Assembly (NCBI GenBank): GCA_021613335.1
Contig: JAJTWR010000228.1
Coordinates: 1,502,001-1,566,000, forward strand
From: Whitmania pigra
Lineage: Eukaryota; Annelida; Clitellata; Hirudinida; Haemopidae
Length of the DNA stretch: 64,000 nucleotides
Reading direction: 5' to 3'
Shown: piece by piece, positions 10,682 to 22,899 of the stretch
Layout of the letters: every line of letters begins with the position of its first letter
Numbering within the stretch: position 1 is the stretch's first letter
The notes under the pieces: model-generated
Told to the model about the DNA's origin: nothing
What the model saw: only the letters and a program-made list of their open reading frames with translations
Databases searched by the model: none
Position numbers and translations under genes: made by a program

Positions 10682-10981
10682 GCGACAAAGTGGACAAGTC
10701 CGTTAAGAAGAAAAAGAAGGACAAAAGCAGTTCCTCTTCGTCTAATGATTCTTCTCCAAAGGGCGAGCCCTCTCTTGTCCTCATACTCAAGTGGGGTGGG
10801 GAATTGACCCCGGCGGGCAAGATCCAGGCAGAAGAGTTGGGAAAGGCCTTCAGGTGCATGTACCCTGGTGGCAGAGGTTTGTTTTAAGAATTATTTTTCG
10901 ATTTGAGGGCTGGCTTGCTTCATGGGAATTTGATTCGTGGCTTTAAATGATTGTGGCTTGTTATTAATATTGTCCTTTAAC

Positions 10982-11033
<52 letters not shown>

Positions 11034-14000
11034 GGTACTATTATTTACTTATTGAAGGCATTATTTCTAGTGTTGATTGGTAGGCTAATTATTATTACAA
11101 TTTATTAGTAAACGAATAAATTCATTTCGATCATTTCTGTCATCTCTTTCGTCCATCACTCCTCTATGCTCCGTCTCATGATTGGTTGCTGTCTAGGAAC
11201 ATCGTGTCCGGTCTTTGCCTGTTAGTAAACGTTCACATAACTTGGCTTCCATGCTCTGCTTCATATAGTAACAACTAGTAATCATGCTAACTGCAATTGT
11301 TACTAACATTATTATTATTATTTGGATTGCTGTTATTATTATAGTTTATTTGTGATCATTGTCAATGTTTCGTTCTACTAGCTTCATCCTATTCTGTTGC
11401 TTGTTTTTGTTGTACAGGGATGCACCCGAATAGGTTCTTGTGAGTGATTGAATGTCATGAAATAGATTTGATGTAATTGAAGCACTTGCAAAAGTAACCC
11501 TCATCACCACCACCACCATCATCATTATCCTCCATACTTGAACCTCCTCTGCTGAAGCATTGCCAGACTCTCTTTCACCCTTTTGAAAGCCTAGGTTGGT
11601 AGTTGCAACTTAATGAACTCATTTCATTTCATTGCCACTCGTCGACTGAAGAATACTCGCAATCCTTGTTGAGATTTGTTCACCATCAGATCGAGTTGGC
11701 AATCACGATTTAACTCTGACCATCATTGTTCCATCCCGTAGGGTCAAACCGAGATCGTCGACACTTCTTTATTTTGAGGATTTTTTTGTTTGAAAAAAAA
11801 AAACATAAAATTCATCAAGATGCATCCCTGCTTGTAAAATGCATTTCTGAGCTGCTTTCTATTTTGTTTATTTGTGATCATTGTCACATAACTTAGCATT
11901 CAGATTTAATAATAATTAAATTGTAAGGATAAAGACAGCACAAATAATTTTTTTTTACAAATTATTTGTCAATTAATAAATTATTTGTTTTTATAATTTA
12001 TTTATCATAAATTTGTTTTTATAAATTTTTATCATTAATAAATAATATAATTTATTTATCATAAAATGTGTTAATAATATGTAATATTATAAATAATATC
12101 ATAAAATGTGTAATAAATTATATTATTTATGATAAATTTATATTAAAAATATATAATTTATTTATCATAAATAAATTATTATAAATTGTTTTTATAAATT
12201 TTTATCATTAATAAATTATTTTACCCCTTGGATCGGCTTTAAATCCTGGCCTCACCTTGTTAGAGCTTTTATCTCCAGCACAATCGTTATGTTCGTTCTC
12301 TCGAGTTGTTTGCTCGCAACAACAGGCACAACTCTTTGTTGCGAGCGCCTCTTTCTGTTTGTTTCCATCTTTCATTTGCATTCAACAAATGTCTTCATCA
12401 TTTGTTTATTTTTTAATTTATTAGCGGTGGTTTAGTTGTTAGTATTATTTATTATTAGTAATATTGTAATAATATTTATTATTATTATTGTTTAAATATG
12501 TACATATTTATGTACCTGACAAAAAATAATCACAACAACAATGATAATATTATAATACTATTAATAATAAATAATACTAACGACTGACTGACTGATAATA
12601 AATTAGGTAATAAATATGTACATATTTATGTTATGTTTCATTTGAATGCTAGTAGCTACTTCACACTTTCACCCAGTGATGAACATGCACATGCTGACTT
12701 TTGAATGAATTCAACAATACTAATTATAAGTCTTTTCATTGGCCATGGTAGCTTTAATAACTAATTATTTATAACTATAGTAAATATTGAAATACTGTTA
12801 AGTTAGTAGAGTTAACTGTGATGATGATGACGACTAATGTGTTAAATATTAAAATGATTATCATGATTACGAATGATCATAATAATTTGGATTATAATGG
12901 AAATTAATTAGTATTGCTGCTAACAATAACTGTTAGTTTAGTAGTTAAGTCATGAATTGTTGTTTCCAATAACATCTTGTAGCTGGTGTCTTGAATTTAC
13001 TCTTTTCTTGTTTTCTCCCGTCTGTCCATTTCTCTTTGAACTTCTTTTTATTAATTTTATTTTTAACTATTTCATTAATTATCAGAAGAATATTATTCAG
13101 TTTACTAAATGGCTTTTGTGATTGTGCTCATTATTAACCTCAGTGTTGTTGTGGCCTACTGTTTCTTGACGTTTGTTGTGTTGATGTTGCATGCAAATTT
13201 GACAAGATGTGTGCATAAATTAACAGAACATTGAGGGAGCCAATAGAATAAGATAACATTTCTCAATGATGAAATCTGATTGGCTGAAACGTCGAGGGAA
13301 CATGCAACTGAATGCTTTGGTTGTGATTCTGACATTTCAGTTTGTGACTCCTGAGGTGGCCTACTTTGGATAAATATCTTCATATATTTATCCAAGCACT
13401 TGCATGTTTGTGTTTCATGAAGGAAATGGATGTTTAACAACGTCCAATCTGATGAAATTTGTACCAATTTCTAACGTTGTCCAGATTGGATTGGTCTGCA
13501 AATATTCCTAGGAATGGAAAAAAACTGTTTTGAAGAGGCAGAGGAGGATTTGAAAATGTGTTCTGGGTGGGAGGACTTTCACACACCCTTCCATGAAGAT
13601 GCTCATTGGGGAGATTCTTCTTGGGTACTGAGAGAAAAAGTGTTTAAGAATAAAAATTCGTCCTTATGGCATTAAATTTGTTATTATATCAACATTGCTG
13701 CTTCTGCTGATAAGAATAGCTGGAAGTCTCTTTGCACAAATGGTATTCACAGTCTTTGTTGTTGCGTTGCATAATCGAACACGGTGCAACAGTCATGCAA
13801 ACTGCTGCGGTTAAGTTGCGACAAGCATGAAAGCTGTGCATTCGAAATATCTGCCACATCCTGGAATCACCATAGTGAAGAGCAACGATATTAATGCAGC
13901 CAGTCATACTATGTAATATCGTATCGGGTTATTGATCTGTACGGTTCATTATGAATTATCATAGTTATATTATACTATTGATCCATGCAGTCAAACAAAT

Positions 14001-17000
14001 TATTATTGTAATACTGTTGTGTTCATCTATGATTTCTCAATGTTTTTCTGCCTTTTTCTCCTTTTCATTCAAGACACCTAACATGATGTTGTCTCTTTTT
14101 TTCTCCCCTTTTCAGTAAGTTTGCTTCTGATACCGCCCGTTTTAGGTGATTACGGCCAATCACCGGGTCTCGGGCTGCTCAGACTTCACAGCACCTTCCG
14201 ACACGACCTTAAAATCTACGCCTCCGACGAAGGCAGGGTCCAGATGACAGCCGCGGCCTTCGCCAAGGTTAGCTGTCTACCACCTCCCATTCCTCCCTCC
14301 CGGGAAGTTGCATGTGTTGTTTGCATTGTTTTGAGATTGTTGGTTGATTTTGTGTTTTGTTTGTTGATTGTTCTGTGTCTAACATAATTTATGCATTTGT
14401 ATTTCTGTCTGTATTTTTTAATGGCTTAATTTGTTGAAACATGTTTTATGTTTTTGTTCAATTGGTTTAAAAACTCCGTGTTTGGATGATTTCATGCTTT
14501 ATGTTTTGTAACATTTTAAATGTTTTGATGATGCTACTGTAAATCATCCACATTGTGATCTCTCCACTGATTGGCTGCATTTTTGTCCAATCGATGCAGG
14601 GCTTTCTTGCCTTGGAAGGGGAACTGACCCCAATATTAGTGCAGATGGTGAAAAGTGCAAACATGAACGGACTCCTTGATAATGAGAACCAGTCTCTCAA
14701 GCTTCACAATGAGTAGGTGATGATGATTATGATAAAGGTGCTGCTGCTGATGATGATGACGATTGCAATGGCAAAAGTTGTTTATGGTAGCGATTGCATG
14801 TTGTTGTTGTTATTGTGATTTTGGTATCAGTATGGATGTAATGTGATGTTATCATAATTGTCAGCACATATTATTGTCAATGTTGTATTTATTATTATCT
14901 ATGTAATAAAATCTTTTTGTTTTAAATTCCAGAGTGAAGGAGAGACTGCAGGAAATGATGAATGTTGACAGGCCGTTCACCGAAGAGGATTATGAGAAGG
15001 TAGCCAATGCTGTGGCATCAGCATCATAACAACTATTATCATAATCGCCACAACTGTTATCATCATCATAACAACCATTACCATAATCACAACAAGCTTT
15101 ATTATCATCGCCGTCGTCTATTATCAATATTATTTATAATATTATTACCAATAATATTTGTATTTAGCCAATTTTTTAGTGCCTTATGCATCCGGTTAGG
15201 ATCAATCCACCATTTATGTAACGCCCCTACCCGAGGGCACTTCCTGGCGGTGCGAGCTGGGTTGCGAACACGACACGTAACGACTGTTGCTTTCACTGAC
15301 GTTTTTGCATCCATGCAACTCTCTGAGCCAACTTGCACGCCATCATTGTACAGCACCATATCAAGATCACCCTCATCACAGTCTCTTATCAAGATCATCT
15401 TCATCACAATTTATCGAAATCATCATCATCATCTCACCACTGTAATTACAGTTTGTGCCCATGAAGGCAGTATCAGTGCTGAAGGCAATGCAGTTCATCG
15501 GGAATCCCCGAGTTGCGTGCACGAAGATCCACTCAATGATGGCCAAACTCATGGACCGCATCAAGGAACTCAAAGGGGACCCCAAGGCTTCTGGTGAGAA
15601 GTTCGCCAATGATCCAGTCGTCGTGGTTGTCGGTTCTCATTCTCAGATTATCATCATCATCGTCATTATTAATCAATAAATTTTAATTAACACAATATTA
15701 TTAATAATTCTCCCGACAAACCCATCTAGACATGAAACTGTACCACGGTGAGTCCTGGGAATTGATGAACCGTCGTTGGGGCAAACTGGTGAAGGATTTC
15801 CTGCGACCTGACGGTTTCTACGACATCAGCAAGGTGCCGGACATCTACGACTGCATCAAGTACGACCTCCAACACAACTCTAAGGTGCTCAGGTTCCCAG
15901 ACACTGAGGAACTCCATGCCATCACCAAGGCCATGGCTGACATCGTCATACCGCAGGTGATGATGATGGTGGTGATGAAAATATTGAATTTGATGATTAA
16001 TCTGGTCTTGAAAACACTTTTCTGTATGAGGCCATGTTTGAATCAGCATTTATTTTTTGGTTCTTGGTATGTTGAACATTGCATTGAGTTTCTTGCAGTG
16101 TAACTTCACTTTAATAAAGTTTATTAAACTAAATGGTTTTGGAGCCTGCAACCAGCAAAAAACATAAAGATTGTTTTGCCACCAGGAGTACGGGATAACA
16201 CTCGACGAGAAGCTGAGCATCGGGCGGTCCATCTGCAGCCCTCTCCTCAGAAAGATACTGGCAGACTTTCAGAGGAATGAAGACGGGGATGAACCCACGA
16301 GACTCGATTCCAGGTTGCGGTTGTGATGATGGTGGCAGTGATAATTATGGTGATGGTAATGATATTATGATAAAATGGAATTTGGAGATGATGTTTGATT
16401 GGACATTGATGATGATGGTGATAGTGCTTAAAATCTTTTCTGTTAACCAGGCATGTGATTGTGGATTGACAAATGTTATGATGTAGTTGGATGGATAAAT
16501 GTGTGAACTTTAACCTTTGCAGGTACTCAGAAGGGGTGACTTCCCCACAGAGACATGTGAAGACGAGGCTCTACTTCACCAGCGAGAGTCACATACATTC
16601 ACTGCTCACTGCTTTCAGATATGGAGATCTCTGCAATGTGAGAGTCATTATCATCACGGACGTCAGTAAAATCATAAAATCATCATTATCTCCGTCATCA
16701 TTTCCAGTCCAGCAAGGATGAACAGTGGTCTCGAGCCATGGACTATGTCAGCTCAGTCTCGGAGCTAAACTACCTTTCTCAGATCGTCATCATGCTCTAC
16801 GAGGACCCAACAAAGGTCAGTCAGTTCGATGATGACGTTGCTGATGTCCACGTGACAACTCTTGACCTTTTCAGGCAGTGAACTCAGAGGAGCGCTTCCA
16901 TGTTGAGCTTCACTTCAGTCCCGGGGCTTATACCGTGGGTCAGAACAAGGAGTTCTTGGCAGGGAGGGGTTATAGGCCCCAACTTGGAGAGAAGAAACAG

Positions 17001-20000
17001 GTTTGGTGTTGTGCAATTTGGAGACGATGTTTGATTGGCTGGCTTAGCTAATTGAGGAATGGTTCTGTTGCTGTCCTTGTAATAATTGTTGGAATTTTAC
17101 AAAAGTTCACTTTTCAATGCTCATTTATATTTTCTTGTTGCTTTCTGCTTAACCTGTTAACATGCTTGTTAAGATTCTTAACCTGTTAAGATGCTTAACC
17201 TGTTAACATGCTTGTTAAGATTCTTAACCTGCTAACATGCTTGTTAAGATTCTTAACCTGTTAAGATGCTTGTTAAGATTCTTAACCTACGGTAACGTTT
17301 TTACTGTTATTTATTTCTCCTGTTAAAGAAGGCCGAAATGGAGACCAATCAGAAAATGGTGAGGGAAGTCCTTACTAGCCCCAGCCAACTGCATCTCATA
17401 GAGACAGTACCAGAGGAGGAGCCGAGCCAGGTTGATGGCAAATTGCAATCGAGGTTGCTCTCACCTACTCCTACTGGTATGACAAGTCGTTACTTACAAA
17501 CAAATGATTTATTATCGATGTATCCTCCTGAGTTCACTGAAATGTAACTTAATCAATTGTTAATGAGCTCGTTGCTAAAATAGAAGTTGTATTCCAGTTG
17601 CTGTTGTCATTACTTACATAATAAACATGTATTTATCATTATTTTGCTGTTATTATTGCTATTGTCATTATAATTTTAAAATTACTTTGATGTTTATTTG
17701 TTGTTCTTTAATTCATTAACTCCAGCTGCCAGGCCACACTTGACACCTCTTGTTTTGTCTTCAACATCTGATTACACCTGTAAGGACAGGTCGTCCAGGT
17801 CCCTCATCAGGAGGACTTTACAACCTGTACACCAGGTATTATTAGGCTATTGACTCAATATCTGCATTTTGGATTTGCTCATCACTGCAGTGGCGGTGGT
17901 GTTATTTCAGATTATTATTATTATTCGCTATCCATAGGCCTTTGTCGAGTTGGGGTTCAAGTTGAGAAATTGTTCAAAATGAATGTGCTATTATGTGTAG
18001 CATTAGGTTAAGTTGAATTTGTGTGGTTCTATGCAAAACTCAAGCAGGGGTGCAAACGTTATCGCGCGAGTTTGCGAGCGGTATCTCACGGTAGGGTACA
18101 ACAGTCATAGATGGAGGTTGCATGAAAGTGGTGGCCATTCAACAGGAAGTTGAAGAACCATCATCGTCATCCGAAATGGAAGACTCAAACAACTCAGACA
18201 TCAAAAGGTTGGGAGGAAAGATCACGAGGAGGTCGGCAGAAAGGTTGAAACCTTTTCCGAACAAACAGATCCCTTCACTCAACAGAAGTTCAGAGATGGT
18301 ATCCAATTTGGAATCTTCCAAAGACAGCCAGCCATTCACAGCCGTAGGAGGCGTGGCTCGAGAACACTCAGAGCCAATGGCAGATCTCTGTGATCCGTCA
18401 AAATATGATAATATCGGAAACAATTTTCTTCATCAATCGGCCAAACAATTGTCAGAAACAACTTTGATTCCAAAATCAGATGTACTGCTTGTCTCAGATA
18501 AATACTCACAGGCCAATCAAGCTGCTTTAGAATCTATCTCAAGTCCCGGATTGGCTGTTGGAAGAGCCAATGATAGTTCTCCTAACATCCAAGATGGTAT
18601 GGAATCGATAATTGGTGACATCGGAAACTCGGTCAAGGCGCAAGACTTTACTCCAGATTACTCTTTAGCCAATCACATTGTGCAGCTGCAAAGACCTTCA
18701 CCTAATCAGGCGAGGAAAAACTCAGCAGAGGATCCGGTCTCTTGCTCCGATCAGCCATCCGAGATTATGTTCCCAGAGGCTCAAGATCTTAACACAGATG
18801 TACCAATCAGGTCCTCACTCACCTCCTCCTCATCTCCGTCAAGCGTGACCAGCCATTACGATTCATGCACTGCCAGCATTTCCAGCAGTCCAATCAGAGG
18901 GTCGAAGGATTTCACGCTGACTGGTCACGCGCTGCCGGTCGCTAACAGTAACCAGGTTTGCACTTTCGACTCTAGATTCGGTTCCGAGTCAAAAATTTGG
19001 TTAAAAAGTTGGCAGGCTTTTGGTGGGAATTTTTAGTCATTGTTGTCGTGCAAAGATGAAGCAGATGCGCATTGTTCAAAGCCCGACTTGGGTTTGTTTT
19101 GGCAGGATTTGTGGATCAAATTATTAGTCAAAATTTTTAAATGTTTATTTCAATCAATTACTGCTGTTTTGTATCTCATAATTCAATTCACGGTGGATAT
19201 GGGATTGAATGTTTGTATAATTGTTTTTATTTAATCAGTGTTAACTAATTCTAGTCTTAATTAGTATATATCATAATTATTCTTGAACTTCCATACAACT
19301 GCAGACAGCTACAGAAATCCAACTTACGCAACAACAATTTCTAGAGGAGGAGGTGCCAACCTCTGATTGGACGAGGGGCAGGGCAGTGTCGTCCAATGGC
19401 ACCGAGGGTGGCTCAAGGAGGAGGCATCAATCGACCAGTAGTGTCGGTGAGTGACATTTGATGTTGATTTTTGTTGTGATTGAGGGACTCTTTCAATTTT
19501 GAGAATTTCTTCCAAAAACGCTTTCATTGTTTGACAGAGGGCTCATCGGTTTGCGACCTTGCCTGCTGTGGCAACGGGGACAATCCGCCACCGCCAAACA
19601 TGCGACAGCAGCAGCAAGAGCAGCAACAACAACATTTCGACTTTCTTAGTTCCAACATTGTTTTGCCCACCAACAACCAAGCTATGGAGTCGAACCTAGC
19701 TGGGAGTACATCGTTTGAGACTCCAGACACATGTGAGTATGGCACTTGAAAGTGATAGTTATGTTGACGATGATGTTGTTGGTGATGGTAGTAGTCGTGC
19801 CAGTGAGGATTATGGTGGTGTCAACGATGATAATGTCCGCACCACATGTTTTCTTAGTTTTTTTACTTTTGTTGTTGATGCGTGGTTAAAGCCAAGTTAT
19901 TTTGAGCATCTGACTGATGCTGATCATGCTATTTAGTGATGTAATCAATGTAATCATCGTCATGATCATTTTCATTATCATGTGATTACAATATTATAAT

Positions 20001-22295
20001 CATCACTTTAGCCTTTAACCAGTCCTCTCCCTCCACATCGAGCATGGAAAGAACTGCCAAGGAATCTCGAAGTAGGTCACTGGAGACACTCCAGAAAAAT
20101 CATCATCATCACCAAGGACGAGAGCACCATCATCATCATCACCATCACCACAGAGGTCCATATTTTGTTCATCTAGTAGTACCTTGTGGATAACCCAAAA
20201 GAGCTATTACTAGTTATAGTTTTATGTTATTAGTAATTATGGTCAATAATAATAATAATAACAATAATATTGTTTATTACTAGCCTGATTAATTTTAATC
20301 TAATCAATTATTTATTAATTGCAGTTAATGAACTTCTAACAACTGAATGTGCTTGTATTAATTGGTATATACCACTACAGATTTAATCCTAGTTTTAATG
20401 GTTGTTTAGTAGCCATGCCTCGCTAGAATTGATTTTAATTTGTCCTCTAACGACTTCTGATTCCACGCACCTGTCTGTTCTGCAGAGCACGGCAGGCACA
20501 AGAGAAACTCATTCCTTGCCCTCTTCCACTCACCCAATTCCGAGTCGCTCGGTAAGTCTCGACCTTCTAACTCCTCCCATTCATGCATAACTAATTTGCA
20601 TTGATTGATTTCTGGAATATTTATTGATTTATTTTGGCCATGAATATTAATTTTATTGGGCGTACGTTTGGTGGCAAATCGTTGCTAATAGTCACCATTA
20701 GTGACTCCTTACTGCCTCCACAAAGGTACACAGAAACTGTTCAGCACCAGTGTCCCCATCCTGCCTGGCCTGGACATGGTTCAAATGATAGGTTCACGAA
20801 CTTTGACCCTTGATGTTTTATTTAAGGCCATTGGGTGTGATTTTTGTTTCACGTATGATAGAGAAAGAATCGTTTTAGTTGTACAAACAATTGAATACTT
20901 TCTGTCTTCCACTGTGGAGGTGAAGGTTGTTTCATTTTCTCATGTATCCGAGCGATTAAGCTGACTCCGTGCCTTTTGAACGTTTAACCTCGCGCTTAAT
21001 GGAGTGTGCATGTCGTAGGTGGCATGGTTTGTGGTGCTGGGTTAGGACCGATCGGTTTCGGTCACTTTCTCATTAACAAAATTTATGCAAAAGCACCTTG
21101 AGCATGGCGTGGTCTAAATTCTGGCCTACTGTAGATAATGTAGCATAATGTGTAAGTTAATTGTAACAAAATGGTCTAGTGCCAAAATGGGTAAAAAGGA
21201 TCCTCCATGAATGAACCAGCCTGCCTGCTGGAAATGTTTTTGGTGTGATTCATTTTTTTTTCTATGGGTTGGTTGTCAATGATGACTTGTCATTAATTTT
21301 TCACCAACTTGTCACCAGCTTTCAATTCTCACCAGAGCTTGGTGACCATGTTGTCTTTAGTTTATGCAAAGACTTCACATTTTTTTGTGTGACCATGGTT
21401 TTTTATCATTTGATTTGATTAGGTGCTTAATGAATTTGGCATACTATCATAATTTTAATGTTGTCTTGTGTTAATCTAATTAGTGAGATATTACCAAGTG
21501 TTTATTAACATTATTATTTTTATTATTACTTAATTATTAATTTATATTATACTTCCTACAGAAGTCATGGTTTTCATTATATCCCATAAAATATAAGACA
21601 TTTGCCCCTGCAGATGGATGGAGGGTGCCCAGTTTAAGACCACTTGAGACCCTGCATAACTCTCTGACCCTGAGCCAGCTGGAGAGGTTCATCAAGTCCA
21701 CCACGGACTCCTTCACTAAGACCCCCGACCCCATGCAGTCCTCCTGCGAGAATAACCTCAGGGAACCTCTGCCCATTGACAGAGGTAGTGATGCTCTTCC
21801 TTAATGCATCTCCAGATGTTATCATCATTTGTGAAGTATTTCTGGTGGCAATAATAATGATGATGATGATGATGATGATGATGATTATGATAATGAATTT
21901 TATTCTGTTTTAGTCTGAATTGAACTAACCTAGTTAAATATTTGTGAGACTAATAAAAAGTGACAAAAAATGATCATCTTAATGAAATATTCATCATGGA
22001 CTTTATATATTATGATAATGATGCATAATTATTATAGGATAAATTATTTTTATTATAACTATTAAGGTGTTTTAATTTAATAACCATGTATCAATTGTTA
22101 TGAATTCCTAAACCCTGACCCATGACAGTTTCCTACTGCTCATCCTTGGAGGCCTGCTTCAAGCCCCCTGTCCTTCCACCCGATGTTCCTGCCTCGAAAC
22201 CTTCCTCCTCTCTCTCTTCTTCATCCTCCTCACAGTCCCCGATCAAGCACTCCAACGTGGACGAACTGAGGCTTGACCTCTCCCTTAACATCTGA
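10682..22295 (+). CDS. PPIP5K: PPIP5K / VIP1 diphosphoinositol pentakisphosphate kinase, 3' part (20 exons; 5' part off window)
   Basis: The enzyme phosphorylates inositol hexakisphosphate and 5-InsP7 to make inositol pyrophosphates, and also has a histidine-phosphatase-like domain. Only that second domain and the C-terminal tail are here (about 1,136 residues); the ATP-grasp kinase domain must lie to the left. Family blocks in order are [19 protein letters not shown], a [20 protein letters not shown] block, [34 protein letters not shown], then [19 protein letters not shown] and [11 protein letters not shown]. The tail keeps [19 protein letters not shown]. Exons: 10682-10876, 14146-14267, 14600-14712, 14933-14999, 15452-15593, 15730-15956, 16186-16313, 16523-16637, 16708-16815, 16875-17000, 17329-17476, 17726-17835, 18095-18955, 19305-19446, 19538-19732, 20012-20155, 20486-20551, 20726-20791, 21614-21784, 22129-22295. 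Phases agree throughout. Exon 13 (861 bp) is an unconserved Ser-rich insert; exons 15-16 carry poly-Gln and poly-His. Exon 18's donor is weak. Confidence 0.93.
10877..14145 (+). other. First PPIP5K intron in window: AT-rich, repeats, no gene seen
   Basis: This 3.3-kb intron holds an ATT microsatellite (10983-11033), a possible small inverted-repeat element (11415-11830) and a strongly AT-rich stretch (11942-12230) made of repeated TTATTTATCATAAA-like words. It also has an 11-bp inverted repeat (12312-12322 and 12336-12346). Two more complex patches (13190-13500 and 13690-13910) contain short open frames that I do not recognise. Confidence 0.6.
11415..11830. mobile_element. Possible hAT-type MITE
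   Basis: CAGGGATGCA at 11415 and TGCATCCCTG ending at 11830 form 10-bp terminal inverted repeats of hAT style. No convincing 8-bp target duplication can be read next to them. A 20-bp direct repeat TTTATTTGTGATCATTGTCA lies outside both ends (about 11346 and 11867). No coding sequence is visible. The evidence is weak. Confidence 0.4.
15209..15340 (-). mobile_element. SINE, copy 2 (tRNA-derived head)
   Basis: On the minus strand it starts GCGTGCAAGTTGGCTCAGAG, has a B-box-like GTGTTCGCAACCC, and ends near GGGCGTTACATAAATGG. It aligns along its length with the plus-strand copy at 61586. It lies in a PPIP5K intron, antisense to the gene. The head resembles a tRNA promoter (A and B boxes), but the sequence does not fold as a tRNA gene by eye. 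Confidence 0.75.
17147..17289 (+). repeat. Minisatellite of about 30 bp in a PPIP5K intron
   Basis: CTTAACCTGTTAACATGCTT followed by GTTAAGATT is repeated about five times with small length changes and substitutions. It lies between exons 10 and 11 of PPIP5K, close to the exon 11 acceptor. It has no spacer-repeat structure and is not a CRISPR. Confidence 0.85.
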
Positions 22296-22434
22296 ATACA
22301 CTCCTAGGACTTGAACCTTAGACATCACCAAGGAAAAGAAACATCTTGCTACTGAATTTAATTTAAACTGGTTGCCATGTTGAAATGGTTTTCCTAGATG
22401 CTGTTTTTGTTAATGTTTGTGCTACTAGTTCACA

Positions 22435-22440
22435 AATAAA
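22435..22440 (+). terminator. PPIP5K polyadenylation signal
   Basis: AATAAA lies 140 bp after the PPIP5K stop codon, inside CACAAATAAAAACATC. Confidence 0.7.
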
Positions 22441-22824
22441 AACATCTGATTCCATTTTTATAGATTTGAATTATTAAATGGTATTATTATTATTATTATT
22501 ATTTCTACCATTTTTGCATTAGTGTGTCGATCGAGAATTTAATCTAATAATGCTGATCTTCAAAAAAAATTTGCTAAAATTATTGAATTTATTTTAAGTC
22601 GACATTGCATCGATCGCTGCTGTTCCATGTAGACATTAGCAATTTGAAATTTTGTTCGATCGTTCGATTAATGATTAATTTTATTAATCAATCATTTGAT
22701 TAATGGCTGATGATTTACTCATGATTTCAACTTTTGTTTTCAAAAGGAACGTTGCTAAAGATTTGTGCCAATTTGTTCTGATTAGGATTTGATAGAACAT
22801 TTCTGCTTAAAGAGGTTCAAAAAC

Positions 22825-22830
22825 TTTATT
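22825..22830 (-). terminator. Kanadaptin polyadenylation signal
   Basis: TTTATT on the plus strand reads AATAAA on the minus strand, 70 bp after the kanadaptin stop. Confidence 0.7.
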
Positions 22831-22899
22831 GTCCTGTCATCTCTATTATTATTAAATACAGAAATAAAATGGTAAACAATGTATGATCAGCGCTAGTCA

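Larger units (their letters stand above)
22296..22899. other. Convergent 3' UTR region of PPIP5K and kanadaptin
   Basis: The PPIP5K stop is at 22293-22295 and the kanadaptin stop at 22902-22900. An ATT microsatellite lies at about 22480-22500. The interval carries one polyadenylation signal per strand (annotated separately), only 384 bp apart, and no other gene that I can see. Confidence 0.75.

Noticed and set aside
15007..15597. 196-codon plus-strand frame rich in His, Asn and Tyr
   Set aside because: It is a translation of CAT/ATC-type simple repeat and the SINE in a PPIP5K intron; it runs into exon 5 out of frame.
17147..17289. CRISPR-like array
   Set aside because: The units are contiguous with no unique spacers, in an intron of an animal gene.
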